Origin: Methylobacterium sp. J-076
GTDB taxonomy: Bacteria > Pseudomonadota > Alphaproteobacteria > Rhizobiales > Beijerinckiaceae
Reading direction: 5' to 3'
Assembly (NCBI RefSeq): GCF_022829405.1
Contig: NZ_JAKSXW010000149.1
Location: 124,001-188,000, forward strand
Length of the DNA: 64,000 bases
Below, piece by piece: positions 43,555 to 51,601 of the stretch. Position 1 is the first letter of the stretch, and the number at the start of each line of letters is the position of its first letter. Below the pieces are notes generated by a model. That model had not been told where the DNA came from, did no database searches, and saw only the letters and a program-made list of their open reading frames with translations. The position numbers and the translations under genes are program-made.

Positions 43555-43731
43555 GGATGCCCGCGGCGGTAAGTGATTGTTGCGGAAGCGTTTCGCTGTG
43601 GGGAGGCCGGACGGGTGACGGCATCCGGCCGGCGCCATTCCTGCCGACCCGGCAGCTTCTGCCGGCCTGTTTACCGCTGCTTAACCGTACCGGGCCGAGG
43701 GTCGGGTTCTTCCTTCCCGGCCATTGATGAG

Positions 43732-44160
43732 ATGATGCGCGTCGATACCCGCCAGCCGATCCGGACGACCGTCGGCGTCTCGGCCGGGCGACGCGACGGC
43801 GTGCGCGGCTTCAGCCTGGACGCTCCGCCCGAGGCCCCGGCCCACGCCTCGGCCCCGGCTCCGGCGGCGACGCTGGCGGGGCTCGACGCCGTCCTCCTGC
43901 TCCAGGCCGAAGCCGACACCCCCCAGGAGCGCCGCCGCCGCACCGCCCGCCGGGGCCACGATCTCCTCGACGGCCTCGACCGGCTGAAGGCGGCGATCCT
44001 CGGGGGGCGCGTCGGCGCCGGGGAGCTGCGCGCGGTGGCCGCCCGCCTCGCCGAGCGCGCCGGCGCCTCCGGTGACCCGGTCCTCGACGGGCTGATGGCC
44101 GACATCGAGCTGCGCACGGCGGTGGAGCTGGCGAAGCTGGAGATGCGCCGGGGCGTGTGA
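43732..44160 (+). CDS. fliX: flagellar assembly regulator FliX
   Basis: 142 residues. It begins MMRVDTRQPIRTTVGVSAGR and ends with the conserved FliX helices: RRGHDLLDGLDRLKAAILGG, then DPVLDGLMADIELRTAVELA-KLEMRR. In Caulobacter FliX controls FlbD, the activator of sigma-54 flagellar genes, linking basal-body assembly to later gene expression. Divergent placement next to flgI is the usual order. The ATG at 43732 is followed at once by a second ATG; no strong ribosome site separates them. Confidence 0.82.
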   Translation: MMRVDTRQPIRTTVGVSAGRRDGVRGFSLDAPPEAPAHASAPAPAATLAGLDAVLLLQAEADTPQERRRRTARRGHDLLDGLDRLKAAILGGRVGAGELRAVAARLAERAGASGDPVLDGLMADIELRTAVELAKLEMRRGV

Positions 44161-44232
44161 GCGTTCACGCCGCGCGCTTCGTTCCCCCTTGATTGCACGA
44201 CGACGGGATGGGAGGGCACCGGGGCGCTTCAT

Positions 44233-44284
44233 CCGGCACCACCCCCACCCCTACCCCTCCTCACAAGGGGCAGGGGACCCGCAC
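44233..44284. repeat. dispersed GC-rich repeat (copy 2)
   Basis: Matches 13149-13200 at 50 of 52 positions. It holds a CCCCT...AGGGG hairpin around CACAA. It lies in the 264-base convergent gap between fliX and the HerA-like ATPase gene. The following 15-20 bases also resemble those after copy 1. Confidence 0.75.
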
Positions 44285-44424
44285 AGAGCCGTGGGAGCAC
44301 CTGCTCCACGCTTCGCGGAAAACGTCCCAGGACCTTCGCGATCAGCCGGCCGGGATCAGGTCGAGGGGAACGAGAGCGATCTCACTCCTGACGGCCCTTC
44401 GCCTCGATATCGGCCGGGACAACC

Positions 44425-45918
44425 CTATCCCAATCGCCGCCGCAGGCCTCCCGCCGCCGGCTGCGGGGCGCCCGGCGCCGTCTCGGTGCCGAGGTCCGGC
44501 ACCGCGATGATCGGCGCCCCGCGCAGGTCGCGGCGGGTGACGATGGCGCCGCGCTCCTCGAGGAAGGCGAGCATCCGCCGCGCCCGGCCGCCCGAACTGG
44601 TGCCGTAGGCCTCCGCCAGGGCGGCGTCGGTGGGGCAGGGCGCGCCCTCGATGGCCGCGCGGGCCACCACCAGGAACAGGCCGGCGAGGTCGTCCGGCAG
44701 GCCGGCGGCGATGGCCTGCGCCTTCTCCCAGCCGGACCCGTCGCTCACCTCGCCCCCCGCCTCGGCCCGCGCCACCGCGACCCGCTGCTTGAACTCGGGG
44801 AGGGAGAGGGCTTCGCCCCGGATCCGGCGGATGCGGCAGCGGACGGTGAAGTCCTGATAGAGGGTCGCCGGGGTGCAGGTGGCCGCGTCGGCATCGGCGA
44901 GCACCGAGCCCAGCACCTCGGCGATGATCGCCTCGCGCTCGGCCGGGTCGAGCGCCTCGTCCTCCGGTTCCTCCGCCGGCACCGGGGGGCGGTACGAGGC
45001 GAGCTGCGCCAGCACGTCCTGGACCGGCGCGGCCCTTGGCTGGCGGCGCACGGGCGGGGCGGCCTCGTCCCGGGGCTCCGGCGTCAGGATCAGCGACCGG
45101 GCATCCTCGATCGCGTCCGGCAGGGGGAGCAGGCCCGGGGCGGCGGCACGGCTCACCGTCTCCGTCGTGCCCACGGCGATGGTGAGCGGGCGCCGCGCCA
45201 GGGCGGGCCCGAGGCCGACGAACTGGCCCCGCGGCAGGTCGCGGAACGTTTCGGCTTGCCGCCGCTCCATCCCGAGGAGGTCGGCCGCCCGCGCCATGTC
45301 GATGTCGAGGAAGGTGCGGCCCATCAGGAAGTTCGACGCCTCGGCGGCGACGTTCTTGGCGAGCTTGGCGAGGCGCTGGGTGGCGATGACCCCCGCCAAG
45401 CCGCGCTTGCGCCCGCGGCACATCAGGTTGGTCATGGCGCCGAGCGACAGGCGCCGGGCCTCGTCCGACACCTCCCCGGCCGCGGCGGGGGCGAAGAGCT
45501 GCGCCTCGTCCACCGCCACGAGCATCGGGTACCAGTGCTCGCGCTCGGCATCGAACAGGCCGCCGAGGAAGGCGGCGGCGGCGCGCATCTGCCCGTCGGC
45601 GTCGAGGTTGTCGAGGGTCAGCACCACGGAGACCCGGTGGACGCGCACCCGCGCCGCCACCCGCTGGAGTGCGGCATCGTCGCCGTCCGCCTCCACCACC
45701 ACGTGGCCGTAGCGCTCGGCGAGGCTGGCAAAGTCGCCCTCCGGGTCGATCACCGCCTGCTGCACCAGCCCCGCGCTCTGCTCCAGCAGGCGGCGGAGCA
45801 GGTGCGACTTGCCCGAGCCGGAATTGCCCTGCACCAGGAGGCGCGTGGCGAGCAGTTCGGTCAGGTCGAGGAGAGCCGGGCGGTCGCCCGTCAGTCCGAG
45901 ATCGATGTCGCAGCGCAT
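44425..45918 (-). CDS. HerA/DUF87-type ATPase
   Basis: 497 residues. Walker A is GNSGSGKS at 31-38, Walker B is MLVAVDEAQLFAP, and RGRKRGLAGVIATQRLAKLA is a sensor-like motif of the HerA/FtsK-type DUF87 ATPases. The C-terminal 200 residues hold a charged linker (ALDPAEREAIIAEVLGSVL) and a winged-helix-like domain (AYGTSSGGRARRMLAFLEER). Such ATPases pump DNA or act on nucleic-acid ends; no nuclease (NurA) is adjacent. Two ATGs are possible; AAGGG is well spaced only from the second, at 45918. It is divergent from a DnaK-like gene, 134 bases apart. Confidence 0.82.
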   Translation of the reverse strand: MRCDIDLGLTGDRPALLDLTELLATRLLVQGNSGSGKSHLLRRLLEQSAGLVQQAVIDPEGDFASLAERYGHVVVEADGDDAALQRVAARVRVHRVSVVLTLDNLDADGQMRAAAAFLGGLFDAEREHWYPMLVAVDEAQLFAPAAAGEVSDEARRLSLGAMTNLMCRGRKRGLAGVIATQRLAKLAKNVAAEASNFLMGRTFLDIDMARAADLLGMERRQAETFRDLPRGQFVGLGPALARRPLTIAVGTTETVSRAAAPGLLPLPDAIEDARSLILTPEPRDEAAPPVRRQPRAAPVQDVLAQLASYRPPVPAEEPEDEALDPAEREAIIAEVLGSVLADADAATCTPATLYQDFTVRCRIRRIRGEALSLPEFKQRVAVARAEAGGEVSDGSGWEKAQAIAAGLPDDLAGLFLVVARAAIEGAPCPTDAALAEAYGTSSGGRARRMLAFLEERGAIVTRRDLRGAPIIAVPDLGTETAPGAPQPAAGGLRRRLG

Positions 45919-46052
45919 CCGCATCCCTTACCACGCCTTGTGCCCGAGGGGCGGGTCCGCCATGCGCCTGTCCACGGCTTCGCGCCTGGACCGGGGACGC
46001 GGGGACGGCTAAGCGCCACGCCCCACCCCTCATCAACCGACCGGATTTCCCG

Positions 46053-47318
46053 ATGGCGGCCTGCGGCCTCGACTTCGGCACGTCGAACACGACCCTCGGG
46101 CACCTCGGCCCCGCCGGTCCGGCGCTGCTCCCCCTGGAGGGCGACCACGTCACGGTGCCGAGCGCGATCTTCTTCGAGCCCCGCCGGGATCCGATGATCG
46201 GCCGGGCGGCCACCGCCGCCTACGTCGCCGGCAAGCCCGGCCGGCTGATGCGCGGCCTCAAGTCGGTCCTCGGCACGCCGCTGATCGAGGAGGCGACCCC
46301 CGTCGGCCGCGAGCGCCTGCGGCTGCGCGACGTGATCGCCCGCTACCTCACCATGGTGAAGGCCCGCGCAGAGGAGGCCGCCGGGACGAGCTTCGAGTCC
46401 GTGGTGCACGGCCGGCCGGTCCATTTCGTGGATGGCGACCCCGAGGGAGACCGGCGGGCGGAGGAGACGCTCCGGGAGATCGCCCGCGACGTCGGCTTCC
46501 GGGATGTGGCCTTCCAGTACGAGCCGATCGCCGCCGCCCTGGACTACGAGCGGCAGGTCACCCGGGAGGAGATCGCCCTCATCGCCGATATCGGCGGCGG
46601 CACCTCGGACTTTTCCATCGTGCGCCTGTCGCCCGAGCGGCGACGCCGGGTCGACCGGGCCGCGGACATCCTCGCCAACGACGGTGTGCGGATCGGCGGG
46701 ACCGATTTCGACCGCCAGCTCAGCCTCGCCACGGTCATGCCGCTGTTGGGCTTCGGCAGTGCGATGAAGCGCGGCGACCTGTCCGTTCCAGGGGCCTATT
46801 ACCACGACCTCGCCACCTGGTCGGCGATCAACCGCCTCTACGACGGCCGGACCCTGCGGGAGATCGACGACGTGCTGCGCGATTGTGCGCGGCCGGACCT
46901 CGTGGGCCGGCTGCGCACGGCCGTGGAAGACGAGCGCGGCCACGCCCTGGCGGGGACGGTGGAGGCGGCCAAGATCGCCGCTTCCGAGACGGGCTCGGCC
47001 ACGATCGACCTCGGGCCCATCGAGCGGGGGCTCGCCGCCGGTCTCGACAGGGCCGGCCTCGCCACGCGAACGGACGGCCTCTCCCGGGCGGTCGCCGCGC
47101 GGATCGGGAGATGCCTCACGCAGGCCGACTTGCCGGCGAGCGCCATCGACGCCCTGTTCCTGACGGGCGGCTCGACCGGGCTGCCGCATCTGCGTGCGGC
47201 CCTCGCCGCCGCCCTGCCGGAGGCGCGGATCGTGTCCGGCGATACGTTCGGGTCGGTCGGCCTGGGCCTGACCATCGCCGCCGAAGCCCTGGCGGGCCGC
47301 AGCCGGGCCAACGCCTGA
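46053..47318 (+). CDS. Hsp70-family (YegD-like) chaperone-type protein
   Basis: 421 residues forming only the Hsp70/actin-type ATPase domain. Phosphate-1 loop is CGLDFGTSNTTLG, phosphate-2 is IADIGGGTSDFSIV, and the adenosine motif is LFLTGGSTGLPHLRAAL, with FQYEPIAAALDYE as the connecting helix. It lacks the substrate-binding and lid domains of DnaK, as E. coli YegD does. It probably binds ATP in the cytoplasm; its client is unknown. The gene is divergent from the HerA-like ATPase. The ATG at 46053 places the ATP loop at residues 4-16. Confidence 0.86.
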   Translation: MAACGLDFGTSNTTLGHLGPAGPALLPLEGDHVTVPSAIFFEPRRDPMIGRAATAAYVAGKPGRLMRGLKSVLGTPLIEEATPVGRERLRLRDVIARYLTMVKARAEEAAGTSFESVVHGRPVHFVDGDPEGDRRAEETLREIARDVGFRDVAFQYEPIAAALDYERQVTREEIALIADIGGGTSDFSIVRLSPERRRRVDRAADILANDGVRIGGTDFDRQLSLATVMPLLGFGSAMKRGDLSVPGAYYHDLATWSAINRLYDGRTLREIDDVLRDCARPDLVGRLRTAVEDERGHALAGTVEAAKIAASETGSATIDLGPIERGLAAGLDRAGLATRTDGLSRAVAARIGRCLTQADLPASAIDALFLTGGSTGLPHLRAALAAALPEARIVSGDTFGSVGLGLTIAAEALAGRSRANA

Positions 47319-47540
47319 CCGGCGAGCCCGTTCGGCCGTCCATGAGGAACGAGCGACGAGACGGATGATCGCCGCGGTCGACCTCGGCAACTGCAGGAGA
47401 TCGGCACCGGTCCCATCGGGCGGGGCAGCGCCGCGCCCAGCTCCACCGTCCGACCGCGTCGCTTGAGTTGACGGGGCGGCGCCGATCTCCGACAAGGCCC
47501 GCCGCCTTCGAGGAGCCTGGCGGTCCGGCCGCGCCGCTGA

Positions 47541-48914
47541 ATGCTTTTCAACTCGTACGTCTTCCTCCTCGCCTTCCTGCCGACCGCGCTCGTGCTGCAC
47601 GGGCTGGTCGCGCGCGCCGCGCCGGCTTGGCGGCTGCCGCTCCTCGTCGTCCTGTCGTTCGTGTTCTACGGCTGGTGGGACGTGCGCTTCGTGCCGCTGC
47701 TCGCCGGCTCGATCCTGGTCAATTGGCTCGTCGCCCGCGCCTTCGAGCGGACCGGCTCCCGCTGGCTGATTCCCGCGGCGATCGCCGGCAACCTCGCCCT
47801 CCTCGGGGTGTTCAAGTACGTCGATTTCTTCGCCGACCTCGCGAACCTGATTCCCGGGCTTGGGGCGCCGCGCCTCGGCCTCGCCCTGCCGCTCGGCATC
47901 TCGTTCTTCACCTTCCACCACATCATGTACCTGTCCGACCTCCGGGCCGGTCGCGCCCCCGCCTTCGGGCTGGTGAAATACGCCCTCTACATCGCCTTCT
48001 TCCCGCAGGTCCTCGCCGGGCCGCTGGTGCGCTGGTCGGAGATCATGCACCAGTTCGACGAGCGGCCCTACGCGCGCGCCGACGCCGCCGAACGCTTCGC
48101 CCGCGGGCTCGTCCTCCTGGCCGTCGGCCTCGCCAAGAAGGTCTTTCTGGGCGATCCCCTGGCGGCCTATGTCAACCCGGTGTTCCAGGCGGCGGCGCAG
48201 GGCCGGGCCATCGGCTCCGGTGAGGCGTGGCAGGCGGCGCTGGGCTTCACCTTCCAGATCTACTTCGACTTCTCCGGCTACACAGACATGGCGCTCGGCA
48301 TCGCGCTGATGTTCGGCCTCGTCCTGCCGCAGAATTTCGACGTGCCCTACCGCGCCACCTCCCTCCAGGACTTCTGGCGGCGCTGGCACATGACGCTGTC
48401 GCGGTTCCTGCGCGACTACCTCTACATCCCGATGGGCGGGAATCGACGCGGCCTGCCCCGGCAGGTCGGCGCCCTCTTCGCCACCATGGCGCTCGGCGGC
48501 CTGTGGCACGGGGCCGGGCTGACCTTCCTCGCATGGGGCTCCCTCCACGGCGCCGGCCTCGGGGCGGGGATCCTGGCCCGCCGGGCCCGCCTGCGCATCC
48601 CGGCGCCGGTCGGCTGGGCGCTCACCAGCCTGTTCGTCGTCCTGACCTGGGTGCTGTTCCGGGCCTCCTCGTTCGACGCCGCCCTCGCGATCTACAAGGG
48701 GCTCGCCGGCCTCACCCCGGGCGGGACGGCGTTCAAGTGGCGCGCCATCGCGGCGGCGGCCCTCGTGGCGACCCTCGGCCCCACGGCGTGGGCCGCCGTC
48801 CACCGCCTGCCGCCCCGGCGCAGCCTCGCCATCGGCGTCGCGCTCCTCTTCGTGCTCGTCCTGCTCAAGATCGGCGACGACGCGAACTACGAATTCATCT
48901 ACTTCCAGTTCTGA
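47541..48914 (+). CDS. MBOAT-family membrane O-acyltransferase (AlgI-like)
   Basis: 457 residues with about eleven hydrophobic helices. The MBOAT signatures are LGISFFTFHHIMYLSDLRAG, AGPLVRWSEI, FDFSGYTDMALG, the DFWRRWHMTLSRFLRDYLYI motif with H283, and the catalytic H323 in ALGGLWHGAG. AlgI-type MBOAT proteins pass acyl groups across the inner membrane to polysaccharides or other envelope acceptors. The next gene, 2 bases on, encodes an SGNH-type partner. No polysaccharide cluster is nearby, so the acceptor is unknown. Confidence 0.88.
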   Translation: MLFNSYVFLLAFLPTALVLHGLVARAAPAWRLPLLVVLSFVFYGWWDVRFVPLLAGSILVNWLVARAFERTGSRWLIPAAIAGNLALLGVFKYVDFFADLANLIPGLGAPRLGLALPLGISFFTFHHIMYLSDLRAGRAPAFGLVKYALYIAFFPQVLAGPLVRWSEIMHQFDERPYARADAAERFARGLVLLAVGLAKKVFLGDPLAAYVNPVFQAAAQGRAIGSGEAWQAALGFTFQIYFDFSGYTDMALGIALMFGLVLPQNFDVPYRATSLQDFWRRWHMTLSRFLRDYLYIPMGGNRRGLPRQVGALFATMALGGLWHGAGLTFLAWGSLHGAGLGAGILARRARLRIPAPVGWALTSLFVVLTWVLFRASSFDAALAIYKGLAGLTPGGTAFKWRAIAAAALVATLGPTAWAAVHRLPPRRSLAIGVALLFVLVLLKIGDDANYEFIYFQF

Positions 48915-48916
48915 GG

Positions 48917-49933
48917 ATGGCGCAGCGTCATCCCACACCGGACCTCGCATGGCGGGGCTTCGCCGCCGCCATCGTCGTCGGCGTCATCGGCCTGACGCTC
49001 GGCTACCTCGCCGTCGCCGTCGCGGTCGATCCCTACGAGACCGGGCGGGTCACCCTGTTCTCCCGCGGCGCCCTGCGCCCCCAGGGGCCGCGGACCGCCG
49101 TGGCGATGCGCGGCCGAGACGGCGCCTATGATGGCGCGATCATCGGCAACTCGCACATCCAGCTCATCGAGCCGGCCATCCTGAGCCGGGAAACGGGCGT
49201 GCCCTTCGTGCAGCTCTCCGTGCCGGCCACCGGCCCCGCCGAGCAATTCGCCGTGCTGCGCTGGTTCCTGCGCCACCACCCGAAGCCCGGGGCGATCGTG
49301 CTCTCGGCGGATGCGTTCTGGTGCGGCGACGACCCGACCTTCGCCAGCGAGCATCCGTTCCCATACTGGCTCCTCGGCGACTGGCCGTCCTATCTCCGCG
49401 GCCTGCTCCGGCTCACCGCCGCGCAGGAGACGGTGAACCGCATCGGCTGGCTGCTGAACCGGACACGTCCGCTGGCCGTCGCCAATGGCTGGTGGAACTA
49501 CGAGGCCGACTACCTGAACCTCGGGTTCGCGCTGGACCCGCACCTCCGCCGCAAGCTCGACATTCCCGCCGGGCCGGAGCCCGAGGCCGGCCGGGCCGGG
49601 CCGTTCCCCGTCGCCGGGCGGTTCCGGGCGGCGCTCGCGGAGATCCCGGCCGCCACCCCGGTGGTCCTCGTGTTCCCGCCGGTCTACGCCGCAGCGGAGC
49701 CGCCCGCCGGCAGCCCCCGCGCCAGGGCCGAACGGGCGTGCCGCGCGGCGATCCGCACCGAACTGGCGGGCCACGGCCGAAGCGCGGTGATCGACTGGCG
49801 CGACGGTCGCCCCCAGTCCCGCGACCCGGACGCGTTCTTCGACCAGAGCCACTACCGGTTGCCGGTGGCGCAGGCGATCGGGGCCGAGATTGCCAACGCC
49901 ATCATCCGTTTGCGGGCCGATGGCGCAAATTGA
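48917..49933 (+). CDS. membrane-anchored SGNH/AlgX-like acyl-transfer partner
   Basis: 338 residues. One N-terminal transmembrane helix (FAAAIVVGVIGLTLGYLAVA) anchors a periplasmic domain with SGNH features: GAIIGNSHIQL puts the candidate nucleophile at S79, and FFDQSHYRLPVA near the C-terminus supplies the D-x-x-H pair. VIDWRDG precedes it. This layout matches proteins that work beside MBOAT acyltransferases (AlgJ/AlgX/DltD roles) and complete O-acylation in the periplasm. It is 2 bases after the MBOAT gene, with GAGG overlapping the stop. The acceptor is unknown. Confidence 0.72.
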   Translation: MAQRHPTPDLAWRGFAAAIVVGVIGLTLGYLAVAVAVDPYETGRVTLFSRGALRPQGPRTAVAMRGRDGAYDGAIIGNSHIQLIEPAILSRETGVPFVQLSVPATGPAEQFAVLRWFLRHHPKPGAIVLSADAFWCGDDPTFASEHPFPYWLLGDWPSYLRGLLRLTAAQETVNRIGWLLNRTRPLAVANGWWNYEADYLNLGFALDPHLRRKLDIPAGPEPEAGRAGPFPVAGRFRAALAEIPAATPVVLVFPPVYAAAEPPAGSPRARAERACRAAIRTELAGHGRSAVIDWRDGRPQSRDPDAFFDQSHYRLPVAQAIGAEIANAIIRLRADGAN

Positions 49934-50008
49934 GGCTTGCGACCGTGGCAACCAAGCCGCACGCACCGACACAGTGCGGTTGACGAAAGACGGAACGCCC
50001 CCGCCGCG

Positions 50009-50037
50009 TTGTGGTGGCCCTGAGCGTCGACTATACG
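50009..50037 (+). promoter_or_regulatory. putative dksA promoter
   Basis: TTGTGG (50009-50014) and TATACG (50032-50037) have a 17-base spacer and precede the ATG at 50089 by 52 bases. Spacing is ideal and the hexamers are fair. Confidence 0.45.
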
Positions 50038-50088
50038 GCACTCGATTATCGCCGCACACCGGCCACCCTATTCGGAAGAGGGCGACGC

Positions 50089-50508
50089 ATGGCGAAGGTG
50101 ACTCTAGAGGACGGTTACGTCCCGTCCGACGACGAGCCCTTCATGAATGAAAGGCAGCGCGAATATTTCCGGCGCAAGCTGCTGAATTGGAAAAGCGAGA
50201 TCCTGCGGGAGGCCCAGGACACGCTGACGGCGTTGCAGAGCGAGAACGAGAACCACCCCGACCTCGCAGACCGGGCCTCCTCTGAGACCGACCGGTCGAT
50301 CGAGCTCCGGGCCCGCGACCGCCAGCGCAAGCTCACCGGCAAGATCGACGCGGCCCTCGCCCGCCTCGAGGACGGGTCCTACGGCTACTGCGAGGAGACC
50401 GGCGAGCCGATTTCCCTGAAGCGCCTCGACGCCCGCCCCATCGCGACCCTCTCGCTCGAGGCACAGGAACGCCACGAGCGCCGCGAGCGGGTCTACCGGG
50501 ACGATTGA
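50089..50508 (+). CDS. dksA: RNA polymerase-binding transcription factor DksA
   Basis: 139 residues. A long coiled coil (NERQREYFRRKLLNWKSEIL and onward) carries the tip motif DLADRASSETD (D-x-x-D-x-A) that reaches the polymerase secondary channel. The globular part keeps the zinc-finger shape (DGSYGYCEETGEPISLKRLD, then ARPIATLSLEAQERHERR), but only the first of four Cys remains. This is common in alphaproteobacterial DksA, which works without bound zinc. It mediates the stringent response with ppGpp. The ATG at 50089 follows GGAAGAGGG; upstream in-frame sequence is the leader. Confidence 0.9.
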   Translation: MAKVTLEDGYVPSDDEPFMNERQREYFRRKLLNWKSEILREAQDTLTALQSENENHPDLADRASSETDRSIELRARDRQRKLTGKIDAALARLEDGSYGYCEETGEPISLKRLDARPIATLSLEAQERHERRERVYRDD

Positions 50509-50565
50509 TCGGCGCCGGGGCGGCCCTACCCTCGTCCGGCGCCATCGTGCGCCTCGGAGTCCCCC

Positions 50566-50964
50566 ATGAAACCCCTGCTGGCCGCCGCGCTGATCCTCGC
50601 CCTCTGCGCCTGCAGCGAATCGAAGCCAGGCCCCGCCGGGCCAGCCGGACCCAAGGGCGAGCAGGGCCCCGCCGGCCCGCAGGGTCCCGCGGGCCTGAAC
50701 GGTGCCACGGGCGCGCCGGGCCCGGTCGGGGAGCGTGGCCCTGTCGGGGCGCAGGGGCCGGCGGGCCCCTCCGTCAACAGCCAGATCCGCCTCGACGTCG
50801 CCTGTCATAAGGACGAAGACCTGATCGGCGCTTATTGTCGCGGCATGGCCGTGCTGCCCTCCGTGTCCGTCACGGACGGGGTGGCGACCGTCGCCTGCAT
50901 CGACATGAACGCCAAACCCGCCAAGGACGCCGCCCCGGTGGCCGTCTGCATGAGGAAGCCGTGA
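50566..50964 (+). CDS. lipoprotein with collagen-like Gly-X-Y repeat
   Basis: 132 residues. The signal peptide ends in LCAC, so C16 is probably lipidated. Residues 22-67 have Gly at every third position (16 triplets such as GPAGPAGPKGEQ), rich in Pro, Ala, Glu and Gln: a genuine collagen-like stretch able to form a triple helix. The C-terminal 65 residues are a small globular domain with four Cys (including CHKDEDLIGAYCRG and VATVACIDMN). It should sit on the outer or inner membrane facing the periplasm or surface, possibly as a trimer. The stop overlaps the next gene's GTG. Confidence 0.8.
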   Translation: MKPLLAAALILALCACSESKPGPAGPAGPKGEQGPAGPQGPAGLNGATGAPGPVGERGPVGAQGPAGPSVNSQIRLDVACHKDEDLIGAYCRGMAVLPSVSVTDGVATVACIDMNAKPAKDAAPVAVCMRKP

Positions 50965-51434
50965 GCCGCGCCCCGATCCTCCTCGCCGTCCTGATCGCCG
51001 CATTCCCCGCCGCCGCTGCCGAGCCGTTCGTGCCGGCCGACCGGGCGGCGGTCGATCTGGTGAAGAGCCACGTGACGGACGGGTACGTCACCGTCGCCCG
51101 AACCATCGCCTATGCCGAGCGGGCCAGCCGGGGCGCCTTCGCCTTCGCCGGCTACCGGGTCGAGCAGCAGCCCGGCGAAGCGTTCAAGCACGTCCGCGTC
51201 TGCTACCAGCTCGGGACCGACCCGCCCGTCTGCGACGTGGAGTATCTCGTGGGCGCCAACCCGCCCCATGTCGAACCGTCGGACCGCTTCATCGGCCTCG
51301 GCCGGGACCTCGAGCACGGCCCCCGGGCCTTCCTGCGGGCCCTCGCCCGGCAGGCGTCCCTCCAACGCCAGCCGGAGATGCTGCGCCGGATCCAGGCGGC
51401 GGCCGAGCCGTACAACCCCTACGACTGGCGGTAG
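50961..51434 (+). CDS. secreted hypothetical protein paired with the collagen-like lipoprotein
   Basis: 157 residues. A signal peptide (APILLAVLIAAFPAAAAEPF) leads into a soluble domain with two Cys in RVCYQLGTDPPVCDVEYLVG, probably a disulfide. A basic C-terminal helix ends AAAEPYNPYDWR. No family was recognised. The GTG start at 50961 overlaps the previous stop by 4 bases, so it is co-translated with the collagen-like lipoprotein and may act with it in the periplasm. Confidence 0.65.
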   Translation: MSRAPILLAVLIAAFPAAAAEPFVPADRAAVDLVKSHVTDGYVTVARTIAYAERASRGAFAFAGYRVEQQPGEAFKHVRVCYQLGTDPPVCDVEYLVGANPPHVEPSDRFIGLGRDLEHGPRAFLRALARQASLQRQPEMLRRIQAAAEPYNPYDWR

Positions 51435-51601
51435 GCGCGGCATCCGCCACGGCCGCACCGAGGCGTGGGCGTCAATCGCCTCCGGCTTCGCCGCGCGGTC
51501 CCGGCGCGATCGATGCGCAGAGCAGGGTTGCCTGGGCGGGAGCGTCCCGCTGAGATCACGCGGGCGGCGAACAGCCTCTGCCTCAGGCCGGTGGGGTATG
51601 G

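Noticed and set aside
43647..43690. CCGGCAG-CTT-CTGCCGG hairpin and a GG-N10-GC match as a sigma-54 promoter for fliX
   Set aside because: The -12 half is CCGC and the -24 half CGGCCT, too far from consensus. I could not support it beyond chance.
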